Notes under the pieces: model-generated
Database searches by the model: none
The model's input: only the letters and a program-made list of their open reading frames with translations
What the model was told of the DNA's origin: nothing
Program-made: the position numbers and the translations under genes
Part shown: positions 10,195 through 18,214 of the stretch, one piece after another
Position numbering within the stretch: the first letter of the stretch is position 1
Layout of the letters: every line of letters begins with the position of its first letter
Source of the DNA: Bacteroidales bacterium
GTDB taxonomy: Bacteria; Bacteroidota; Bacteroidia; Bacteroidales; P3
Length of the DNA: 64,000 nt
Direction: 5' to 3'
Assembly (NCBI GenBank): GCA_017616895.1
Contig: JAFZXE010000023.1
Coordinates: 1-64,000 of the forward strand

Positions 10195-10833
10195 ATGTCA
10201 CAATATTCACCTCAAGGATTCTCCATGCTGCCCAACGGCGTGAAATATCTGCTGATTACCAACGTGATAATGTTTGCAGCAACGTATGCACTGGAGCGTC
10301 TTGGATATCTCGAAATAACAAATATGCTCTGTTTATGGCCAGTAACGACACATCTGTTCCGAATCTGGCAACCAATTACATATATGTTCATGCATGCGGG
10401 ATTCGGTCATATCTTCTTCAATATGTTCGCCCTGTGGATGTTCGGATATGTGCTTGAAAACTACTGGGGTACTAAACGGTTTGTGATATACTATATGATA
10501 TGCGGACTTGGAGCAGCTGCCACACATATAGCCATGAGCCTAATATTTCACATGCCAGCGGCACCTACCGTTGGCGCTTCTGGCGCGGTGTACGGTATCC
10601 TGCTGGCCTTCGGCATGATGTTCCCCAACGAGCGCATATACCTCTATTTCCTTATGCCCATCAAAGCCAAGTGGTTCGTCATAGGCTACGCCCTCATAGA
10701 GCTCTACGAAGGATTCTTCAGAGCAGACAACGTAGCTCATTTCGCGCACCTCGGTGGTATGCTTTTCGGACTGATTCTTATTCTGTTATGGCGTCGCCAC
10801 AACCGCAACAGCAACCCATACCAGATGTATTGA
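10195..10833 (+). CDS. Rhomboid family intramembrane serine protease
   Basis: An inner-membrane protease that cleaves single-pass membrane proteins within or near the bilayer. The 212-residue protein has about six hydrophobic helices. The catalytic Ser129 is in GASGAVYG and the catalytic His185 is in AHFAHLGG; the WQPITYMFMHAGFGHIFFNM segment carries the conserved loop and the HxxxN-type motif. The last 18 residues are polar. Start codon follows an ACAATAAC word repeat 60 bases after mutL. rarD starts 24 bases downstream, so the two may be cotranscribed. Its substrate cannot be told from the sequence. Confidence 0.92.
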   Translation: MSQYSPQGFSMLPNGVKYLLITNVIMFAATYALERLGYLEITNMLCLWPVTTHLFRIWQPITYMFMHAGFGHIFFNMFALWMFGYVLENYWGTKRFVIYYMICGLGAAATHIAMSLIFHMPAAPTVGASGAVYGILLAFGMMFPNERIYLYFLMPIKAKWFVIGYALIELYEGFFRADNVAHFAHLGGMLFGLILILLWRRHNRNSNPYQMY

Positions 10834-10857
10834 AAGATTGCGTAAATGATTGATTAA

Positions 10858-11736
10858 ATGTCCGAATACCGCAAAGGACTGCTGCAAGGTTTCCTCTGCT
10901 ACCTTATCTGGGGGCTTTTTCCGCTTTATTGGAAAATGTTGCAGAGTGTCGATTCGTTTGAGATTCTGGCACATCGAATGCTATGGTCGTGTGTGTTCAT
11001 GGTGCTGTTTTTCTGCGTTTACAAAGGAGTACGTCTGCGTCACCACATTAAACGGCACAATCTGCCGCTATTGGTACTCACTGGAACGCTAATGACCTTT
11101 AACTGGGGACTTTACATCTGGGCCATCAACCACCATTACATACTAGAGAGTTCCCTGGGCTACTATATCAACCCTCTGCTCAATGTGTTGCTTGGCACCA
11201 TATTCCTACGAGAGAGACTAACCCGATGGCAGATTGTTGCATTGATTTTCGCAGCCGCCGGAGTTCTTTATTTCACAGTTGATTACGGACGGTTTCCCAT
11301 CATCTCAATATCTCTTGCAACCTCATTTGCCATCTATGGGCTGCTGAAAAAGAAGATGGGACTCAACGCCACTGCAGCACTGACGGTAGAGACAATCTGG
11401 ATGATGCCTATTGCTCTGATTTACATTGTTTGGCTCTGCTTGCACGGACAAAGCGCACTGTGTCATTTCAACCTTTGGATATACATTCTGCTGCTCGGTG
11501 CGGGAGTCGTAACCGCCGTACCGCTGCTGCTGTTTGGAAAATCCGCTGAACGAATACCTCTTTCCACTCTGGGCTTCCTGCAATACGTTTCTCCTACGGG
11601 GCAGTTCCTACTCGGCATACTGGTCTATCACGAAGCCTTCACAACCTCACACATCGTATGCTTCGTTTGCATCTGGATTGGACTGATAATCTATTCGATA
11701 GATTTGGTAAACCAATTGAGGACTAAAATACGGTAA
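10858..11736 (+). CDS. rarD: EamA family transporter RarD
   Basis: A ten-helix drug/metabolite-superfamily exporter of the RarD branch. The N-terminus contains YRKGLLQGFLCYLIWGLFPLYWK, characteristic of RarD, followed by the HRMLWS motif and a second EamA half from about residue 150. The 292-residue length is normal. The substrate of RarD proteins is not firmly established. It ends 3 bases before the convergent beta-galactosidase gene, with no visible terminator between them. Confidence 0.88.
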   Translation: MSEYRKGLLQGFLCYLIWGLFPLYWKMLQSVDSFEILAHRMLWSCVFMVLFFCVYKGVRLRHHIKRHNLPLLVLTGTLMTFNWGLYIWAINHHYILESSLGYYINPLLNVLLGTIFLRERLTRWQIVALIFAAAGVLYFTVDYGRFPIISISLATSFAIYGLLKKKMGLNATAALTVETIWMMPIALIYIVWLCLHGQSALCHFNLWIYILLLGAGVVTAVPLLLFGKSAERIPLSTLGFLQYVSPTGQFLLGILVYHEAFTTSHIVCFVCIWIGLIIYSIDLVNQLRTKIR

Positions 11737-11739
11737 CCA

Positions 11740-14700
11740 TCACCGGACTTCAATCTCATCAATCATCAGCCAAGCCTTCTCGCCTTTATATTCATGCCAA
11801 TCTGGCAATTTGGCTGGGTGAGTAATGGTAAGCCTCAGATACCGAGCCTTTACGTCCGTAAGGTCTGCTCTATAGCGCAGCCTTTTATTGTCGGACTGAG
11901 GTTTTTCTACAGGGTTAATCGGCTTTACCTCTTGGGCTTTTGACCAAGACGCCTCATCTTCCGACCATTCAACTGTTACCATATCGGGCGCAATAACCCA
12001 ATCACCTGGAACTGTAGCAACACCGACTTCCAACACCTTGATTGAGCGAAGACTGTCTAAAGTGAGGAAAAATACAACTTTTTGTTGATCAAGGAAGCCA
12101 CTCCACTGCTCCGTCCAGTCTCCGACAACTCCTTTGCGGCAGTCAGTCATGTTCTTGGGAAACTTTGCGTAATATTTACTGTCAGGTTTCACATTGCTTT
12201 TTACCTTCTTCAGATAGGACTTTCCTGGCGCAACATGCATCGTAAAGACGGTATCATTCGTTAAACCTTGTTGACTGGACACCAAATCGTTAATAGTGCT
12301 TACATCAACCTTTGATGGAATAAACGTAAAACGGTAATTGTATTTCTTATCACCCTGAACCAAGTATTGACTCTCTACACCAGGCCCACATGTGGCGGTG
12401 CCCAAACCAGACTGGCGATAGTCTGTGTTTACCACATAATGACCGGCCGGCGTCAAATCCTTTATCCTTTGAGCACGCGTGAGCACACTGTCGTCAAAAT
12501 CCCTCACACTGAAAGAGAAGTCTCTTGACGAAGAATATACTGTAAGAAATTTATTTCCAGACGAAAAACACACCCATTTAGCCTCTCGGTTGCCACTTTC
12601 TTGCGGCACAGGATGCATCTCACCAAGTATGGCATCGGTTGCCTGACGATGCACACCTACCTTTTGTGCGACCCTGCGGTCAGGATAAGTTTCATACAGG
12701 TTTCCCTCCCACTCTGTCTGCGAAAAAACATGGTCTAAACCAAACTGAACGCCCAATTTAGGAAGTGTCCGATATGACAATTCAGTTGTCACTACATAAT
12801 TGACATTCAAAACACCACCATCGTTTATATCAACTAATTCCTTAACTAATAAATATCCGTCATCAGGACTTAGCAAGAGGTATTCAAGTGCAATGGAATT
12901 TTGTGTGATTTTAGGCTTTGAAACCAAACGGGGCTCAAGCCTGTCCAATCCCAACCAACATTTAAGACCATTTCGGTCAGCTATGTCGTTCAACGTCGGA
13001 GGGCGCCAAAAGTTGTAACGAATCGGAGCGGCAAGCAGCTCACCATCCTTCGACTTGTAACTTACTATATATCCGTTTGATGTATCAATAATAGCCGAAT
13101 AGCCAGCAACCGATATAGTCACACCTTCTTGGTTTTCAATCTGCTGTTTTTCCGACCGTTGAGAATTATTATCACTACGTGGACGTTGGTTCAATAAAGG
13201 TTCAACTTTGGACTTGGCTCCACCAAACAAGGCTGCCACTTCATAATAATGTTCATGCGGACGTCGATCGGAGGTGACAAGTCCGTTTGCACAAAACGCG
13301 CCATCGTCAACAACACCAGGCAACTCACCCAAATCTCCGCCCATAGCATACCAAAGGTTATGATTTTGCGACTGTTGTAGTTCTTGCTGCGTAGTAATTC
13401 GCTTATCTTCGTCCATCACAAATGTTTGGTCAATCCAGTCCCAGATAAATCCTCCCTGCAAAGGTTTATACTTTCCTATGGTGTCCCAATAGTCCTTTAG
13501 ACCACCAAGACTGTTGCCCATCGCATGACAATATTCAGCAATTATGTAAGGACGCCTCAACTCTCCTGGTTTCTTCTTTGTTTCCTCCTGTACATAGTTG
13601 GCTAAATACTGCGGCGAGGGGTACATACTCATCACGATATCAGTATATTCGCTCATTTCAGCGCGTTCATGGCACACGGGACGCATCTTGTCCAACGCTT
13701 TCAATTTGTTGTAAGCCTCAACAAAGCACACCCCCATGCCGCATTCGTTGCCCAACGACCAAGCAAAAACACATGGATGGTTTCGGTCGCGCATGTACAT
13801 ATTGTTGATTCTATACCATATAGCATCTGCCCACTCTGGTCTGCGAGCCAAACTGTTCTCACCGTACCCCTGCCCATGGCTTTCGTTGTTAGCCTCGTCC
13901 ATCACGAGTACTCCATAACGGTCACACAGTTCATACCAGTACTCGTCATCAGGATAGTGGCTGGTTCTCACAGCGTTGAGCCCTGCGGCCTTCATCATCT
14001 TCACATCGGCCTCCATCTCCTCTCGCGTGATGTAGTGTCCACCAAACGGACTGTGTTCGTGTCGATTGACACCTTTTATTGTAACTGGTATGCGGTTGAG
14101 TGCCAACACCCCGTTTACCAAATCAATCTTGCGAAGCCCCACCTTACCACCAACCAGCTCCAACTCATTGTTATCATGATCTTTAAGCCTTATTACAAGA
14201 TTGTATAGCGTAGGCCTGTCAACCGACCACAACTTAGGTTTCCTTACCTCGAACTTCAAGTATGCAATACCATCAGTTCCAACCACTTCTGTGGCAGAGG
14301 TTAATTTACGTCCATCCAGAGACAGCTGAGCCTCGACTTGCATTCCAACAGCCGACTCGCACCGTACCTTGAGCGAACATATTCCGTTGTCATTCACATC
14401 CAAATCGGTTATCACTTCATAATCCGCGACATACGATTTGGGGGTTGAATAGAGTACCACATCGCGCGTGATGCCGCTCATCCTCCACATATCTTGACAT
14501 TCAAGGTAGCTACCGTCGCAAAAACGGTAAACGGCAGCAGCCAACCTATTGGTTCCCTTGGCAATATATTTTGTAATGTCGAATTCGGCAGGAGTCTTGG
14601 CATCCTCCGAATAGCCTACATACTTGCCGTTGATATATAGTTTTATTGCTGACTTCACCGCACCGAATTTCAACACCACCCTCCTACCCTGCCATTCTGC

Positions 14701-15147
14701 AGGAACCTCGAAATCTGTAACATAACAGCCTACAGGATTGAAATCGGTAGGAACGTATGGCGGGTTTGACTCAAACTCGTTTCGGGTATTGACATAGACC
14801 GGCACCCCGAAACCTTGCAGCTCTATATTGCCTGGAACCAGTATGTTATCCCATCCATCAACCTTGTATTTCTTGCCAAAGAACTTGTTGGGTATGTCTG
14901 CCGGACGATCTACATACTTGAACTTCCACGTACCGTTGAGCAGACGGCACCACGGCGATCCGTAATAGTCGAGTGCGCTTATGGCAGACTCGTCGCTATA
15001 TGGTATAACCAACGTATGAGGCGGCAACTTGTTCTCTTCCATAACTTTCAAGTCGTTCCACGGCTCTTGAGCCAACATCGGGAAGACTCCTACAAACAGC
15101 AAAATAGAAAAGACACACCATCTACAAAAAAATGTAAAAGATTTCAT
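11740..15147 (-). CDS. Secreted glycoside hydrolase family 2 beta-galactosidase with C-terminal discoidin-like domain
   Basis: A LacZ-type exo-beta-galactosidase that probably acts in the periplasm on plant or host glycans. The start at 15147 gives a clean signal peptide ending in MLAQ; an upstream in-frame extension to 15270 exists but would bury the signal. The GH2 sugar-binding, immunoglobulin-like and TIM-barrel domains follow in order. The acid/base Glu lies in SLGNECGMG and the nucleophile Glu in IIAEYCHAMGNS. The small beta-gal chain domain comes next, and the last 150 residues resemble an F5/8 C discoidin fold (VEWSEDEASWSKA, YLRLTIT). About 1135 residues. No SusC/SusD pair or regulator is adjacent, so it is not in a visible utilisation locus. 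Confidence 0.93.
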   Translation of the reverse strand: MKSFTFFCRWCVFSILLFVGVFPMLAQEPWNDLKVMEENKLPPHTLVIPYSDESAISALDYYGSPWCRLLNGTWKFKYVDRPADIPNKFFGKKYKVDGWDNILVPGNIELQGFGVPVYVNTRNEFESNPPYVPTDFNPVGCYVTDFEVPAEWQGRRVVLKFGAVKSAIKLYINGKYVGYSEDAKTPAEFDITKYIAKGTNRLAAAVYRFCDGSYLECQDMWRMSGITRDVVLYSTPKSYVADYEVITDLDVNDNGICSLKVRCESAVGMQVEAQLSLDGRKLTSATEVVGTDGIAYLKFEVRKPKLWSVDRPTLYNLVIRLKDHDNNELELVGGKVGLRKIDLVNGVLALNRIPVTIKGVNRHEHSPFGGHYITREEMEADVKMMKAAGLNAVRTSHYPDDEYWYELCDRYGVLVMDEANNESHGQGYGENSLARRPEWADAIWYRINNMYMRDRNHPCVFAWSLGNECGMGVCFVEAYNKLKALDKMRPVCHERAEMSEYTDIVMSMYPSPQYLANYVQEETKKKPGELRRPYIIAEYCHAMGNSLGGLKDYWDTIGKYKPLQGGFIWDWIDQTFVMDEDKRITTQQELQQSQNHNLWYAMGGDLGELPGVVDDGAFCANGLVTSDRRPHEHYYEVAALFGGAKSKVEPLLNQRPRSDNNSQRSEKQQIENQEGVTISVAGYSAIIDTSNGYIVSYKSKDGELLAAPIRYNFWRPPTLNDIADRNGLKCWLGLDRLEPRLVSKPKITQNSIALEYLLLSPDDGYLLVKELVDINDGGVLNVNYVVTTELSYRTLPKLGVQFGLDHVFSQTEWEGNLYETYPDRRVAQKVGVHRQATDAILGEMHPVPQESGNREAKWVCFSSGNKFLTVYSSSRDFSFSVRDFDDSVLTRAQRIKDLTPAGHYVVNTDYRQSGLGTATCGPGVESQYLVQGDKKYNYRFTFIPSKVDVSTINDLVSSQQGLTNDTVFTMHVAPGKSYLKKVKSNVKPDSKYYAKFPKNMTDCRKGVVGDWTEQWSGFLDQQKVVFFLTLDSLRSIKVLEVGVATVPGDWVIAPDMVTVEWSEDEASWSKAQEVKPINPVEKPQSDNKRLRYRADLTDVKARYLRLTITHPAKLPDWHEYKGEKAWLMIDEIEVR

Positions 15148-15371
15148 ACCTATTCGGCTAAATTGACATACGCATTGCTCATAAAACCATTTCATTTCTG
15201 TTAGCATAACAACCACATCGTCAACAACATAACAAAAAGAGGCGCACCAGGAGGAACTTCTCGTTTCCAAAATCAGGATTATCGTTTTCCACTAATCCCA
15301 AAACATCAACGCACCTATCTATTATCACGAACATACTGTTCGGCAGTTTTGAAAGGTTCAGTAACGGTGGC

Positions 15372-15381
15372 GACAAAGATA
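15372..15381 (-). promoter_or_regulatory. Possible -7 promoter element for the beta-galactosidase gene
   Basis: TATCTTTGTC on the minus strand fits TAnnTTTG. It would give a leader of about 220 bases before the start at 15147. Confidence 0.4.
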
Positions 15382-15473
15382 GCACAGCAATGGTTCCATT
15401 GTTTGGGCGGGAGGATACGATGACGAGTGAAGAATTAATACCATTATATCATCACAAATCGAGATTCTTTATG

Positions 15474-15810
15474 CTAGGCAAGGATGTCATTTGTGACGTT
15501 TACGACCTGGCAGTTATTCTCGAACAGCACTTTGGCGGACGCCATACCGAACTTGCATAGGCAGTACACCGCCACTTTTTTTCTTTAAATGCTCTAAATC
15601 GGCCTTGAAAGCCTTATCCCCACACTACGCTAGTCGCACTGTCGATGTGCCAATCAGCATACCCATTTTCGGTGTGCACATCCAGCACCACAATATATTT
15701 CTTCTTTATCGTCTCAAGAAAGTCACTCATAAAGATTACCAGCGGGCACCGACACAAACAACGGCAACATGGCAAGCAGCGAAGCCTCCAACGATATATG
15801 TTTTTTTCAT
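15474..15810 (-). pseudogene. Decayed secreted rhodanese-domain gene
   Basis: Reading the minus strand in three frames restores a secreted rhodanese. After an ATG with a lysine run (15808-15810) comes a signal-like LLAMLPLFVSVPAG. A second frame has SDFLETIKKKYIVVLDVHTE followed by NGYADWHID, matching the usual LVDVRTxxEYAxGHI segment. A third has DKAFKADLEHLKKK. A fourth segment has VAVYCLCKFGMASAKVLF and then VVNVTNDILA with a TAG stop. The VAVYC Cys is the expected catalytic residue. At least three frame changes and internal stops show that it is not translated as one protein. It starts 7 bases after the LEA-like gene, so it was probably once its operon partner. Confidence 0.7.
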
Positions 15811-15816
15811 CGTCGA

Positions 15817-16449
15817 TTAGCTTTTCTTGGTTTCCACACTGGTGTTGCTGGCTTTCTTGCCGATATTTTTCTCGATTGTGATGTAGTTCGGGGTTTTAAG
15901 GACTTGGCTTCCGACGTTGAGGCTTGGGCGCACCTTGATGCCGACCTTGGAGGAGGTGCCGTCGCTTTTGAAGCTGCTTGCGAAGTTTTTCAGGGACTCA
16001 ATGCCGTCCTTGGAGAAGATGCGGTACATGTCGGTGGCGACGCTGAGGGGGACGGTGGAGGTGCGGCCTGCGTTGATTTTGTAGGTATTGGTGGTGGAGC
16101 CTTGGGCGAGTTGGGTGTTCTGGACGTTGACAATCCAGTCCATGACGCTGAGCATTGCATTGGTCTCGGTGGGGTTCTTGATGCCGACGTTGAAGTCCAT
16201 GGCGAGTGGTATCTGTTTGTTAATAATTGATGCGGCAAGCTTGGCGACATCGGTGACGCCGATCTGTCCTCCGGCGACTTTCTTCACATCGACTCCGGCG
16301 ACTGAGACATTTGAGACGCTATTTAGTGAATACTCGCAGTTGGCGAGGTTGGCAATGCTTTTAATCTGGTCGGCCAACCCGCTCAACACGGAGCATGATG
16401 TGAGCATGATACAAAGGGAAAGGATGGAGGCTAGGATTATCTTTTTCAT
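15817..16449 (-). CDS. LEA14-like (LEA type 2) lipoprotein
   Basis: The N-terminus is a lipoprotein signal with lipobox MLTSC at residues 15-19. The rest has the pattern of LEA type 2/WHy domains: SVSNVSVAGVDVKKV at the start of the domain, then PLAMDFNVGIKNPTETNAMLSVMDWIV, where the NPT motif is the family hallmark. Such proteins are beta-sandwich domains of unclear cellular function, sometimes linked to stress. Length is 210 residues. A row of GTGTTAATG-type words separates it from the C69 gene upstream, and the rhodanese remnant lies just downstream. The function is not known. Confidence 0.65.
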   Translation of the reverse strand: MKKIILASILSLCIMLTSCSVLSGLADQIKSIANLANCEYSLNSVSNVSVAGVDVKKVAGGQIGVTDVAKLAASIINKQIPLAMDFNVGIKNPTETNAMLSVMDWIVNVQNTQLAQGSTTNTYKINAGRTSTVPLSVATDMYRIFSKDGIESLKNFASSFKSDGTSSKVGIKVRPSLNVGSQVLKTPNYITIEKNIGKKASNTSVETKKS

Positions 16450-16454
16450 GATTG

Positions 16455-16511
16455 TGTTGAGATGTTAAGATATTAAGATGTTGAGGTGTTAATGCGTTAT
16501 TGTGTTAGTGG
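16455..16511 (-). repeat. Word repeat (AACACAATAACGC/ATCTTAAC) before the LEA-like gene
   Basis: On the minus strand the spacer reads as CTAACACAATAACGCATTAA followed by AACATCTTAATATCTTAAC words up to the start codon region. It is the same word family as 10157-10188. Confidence 0.55.
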
Positions 16512-16522
16512 CTGGATGTAGA

Positions 16523-18151
16523 TTAGAATCCGGTTTTGAACATGAACCAGAACTGGTTTTCGAGGTTATGCCACTCTGCGGTTGTCTGGTCGTAGATTTT
16601 CTGGGTGTAGGCGTTGAGGAGGTTGTCGATCTGGCCTTGGTAGCGGTTGCGGTCGGTTGTATATTGTGCGTTGTCGCGGTTGTCCACGAGGGTTTTCACT
16701 TGTTTTTCCAAGCCGTCGAGTTTAACAAAAGCGTTGTTCTCCATAGTCTTTATGGACTTGTTCATGGTTTCCTTGGTGCGCTGCCAAGCTACGGTTGCGA
16801 GCTTGTTGGCTTTGCGGTATTTCCAAATGGCGGCATCGTCGCTGTACTCGTTTTGACCGCATAGGGCGAAAGTTGTCGGAAGAATCTTTGTTCCGCTGAA
16901 TATAGGCACTCTTGGGGACTGTGCGGGGTTGTCGAACGCTAGCCAGCATATACCGCCGACCTCGTTGGGAAGCCAGTCGCGGAGCTGTATGACGGTTGAA
17001 TAGGAGCACCAGGCGACGGCGACTGTGCGTTTGAAACTGACCGCATTCTCGTCCAACATGTTGTAGGTGCTTTGTGTAGCGCTGGTCATCCAGGGATTAG
17101 CGAGGGGGCTCATCATGGTGTCGCGTACGGTCTTGCCGTTTTTGTCTTTGCTGGTTTTCACATACTTGATGTTCTGGCACATATCCATCTCCGTACCTTC
17201 GTAGGTACTGCGGAAAAGTTCCATCACCTTGCGCACATCGACGTGCTTATCGGGGCGCACGGAGAAGGGGAGTTCGTCCATATCCATAGAGAAGTTCTTT
17301 GATGGGGCCAGTGCGTTGAAGATGAAGTACTCACGCTCACGGAAGTTTTTTCCGTTTGCATATTCGGGGATGAAGGCCTTCCAGAAGATGAACTCGCCCT
17401 TGCCGTCCCAGAGTTTGTATTTTTTAGCGACTTTCTCTACGTTGTCAGATGCCATGAAGTAGTCGGTGTTGGCACGGTTCATACGGCCGATGCGCGGTAT
17501 GTTGGCCGAGACACCCACGTGTTCGTCGGGGATGCGCTGTGCAGCCCAGATGGCGCCGATTTCCTTCTCGCCGCAACCCATGATTTCGAGCTGCCACACT
17601 TCGTTCTTGTCAGCGATGGTGATGCACTCGCCTTCGTCGCCATAGCCGTACTGTTTGACAAGGTCGCCAATCAGACGGATGGCGTCACGGGCGTTGTCGC
17701 AACGTTTGAGCACGATGCGCATCAGCTCTTCGATGTTGAACATGCCTTCTTTGTTGACCAGACATTTGGGACCGCCGAAGGTGGTCTCTCCGATGGCGAG
17801 CTGTTTCTCATTCATGCAGGGATAGGCAGAATTAAGATACGCATACGTGTGTGCGACCTGAGGAATCGTGCCAGCCAGCGTCAACCCTGTCGAGTCGGTA
17901 CGGTACGATGTGTGCACTGTGCCTTTGTAGATTTTCTCAACGGCTTTCGAGTTAAAGTCTTGCGCGGGTTCGACAGACACCCATGTGCGATAAACGCCGT
18001 CACAAGTGTGCGACGTGATGACGCTACCGTCCATAGACGCTTTCTTGCCTACCATGATGCTTGTGCAGTTCTGTCCGTCTTGCGGCCAATCCTGCGCTTT
18101 TGCTCCAATCGTTAAAAGAACAACTGCTGTGAGTAGAATTAACTTTTTCAT
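16523..18151 (-). CDS. C69 family dipeptidase (secreted)
   Basis: An N-terminal-nucleophile peptidase of family C69, which hydrolyses a broad range of dipeptides. A signal peptide ends at AKAQ. The conserved CTSIMVGKKASMDGSVI follows, where the Cys is the expected nucleophile, although here it stands about ten residues inside the predicted mature chain, so further processing is likely. The motif FGGPKCLVNKEGMFNIEELMRI and the EVWQLEIMG segment are typical. The 542-residue length is normal. It lies 63 bases after the MurD-M20 fusion gene on the same strand, and could be cotranscribed with it and act on peptides in the periplasm. Confidence 0.88.
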   Translation of the reverse strand: MKKLILLTAVVLLTIGAKAQDWPQDGQNCTSIMVGKKASMDGSVITSHTCDGVYRTWVSVEPAQDFNSKAVEKIYKGTVHTSYRTDSTGLTLAGTIPQVAHTYAYLNSAYPCMNEKQLAIGETTFGGPKCLVNKEGMFNIEELMRIVLKRCDNARDAIRLIGDLVKQYGYGDEGECITIADKNEVWQLEIMGCGEKEIGAIWAAQRIPDEHVGVSANIPRIGRMNRANTDYFMASDNVEKVAKKYKLWDGKGEFIFWKAFIPEYANGKNFREREYFIFNALAPSKNFSMDMDELPFSVRPDKHVDVRKVMELFRSTYEGTEMDMCQNIKYVKTSKDKNGKTVRDTMMSPLANPWMTSATQSTYNMLDENAVSFKRTVAVAWCSYSTVIQLRDWLPNEVGGICWLAFDNPAQSPRVPIFSGTKILPTTFALCGQNEYSDDAAIWKYRKANKLATVAWQRTKETMNKSIKTMENNAFVKLDGLEKQVKTLVDNRDNAQYTTDRNRYQGQIDNLLNAYTQKIYDQTTAEWHNLENQFWFMFKTGF

Positions 18152-18214
18152 ATTGTTTTATTATTGTTTTGATTTCAGGATATGAAAGTCAAATGTGGGG
18201 TTATTGGACATTGT

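Noticed and set aside
15148-15270. Upstream extension of the beta-galactosidase to 15270
   Set aside because: It would place 41 residues before a good signal peptide. The start at 15147 gives a standard signal peptide.
15420-15560. Plus-strand open frame of 46 codons
   Set aside because: It is antisense to the rhodanese remnant and has no similarity or start context of its own.
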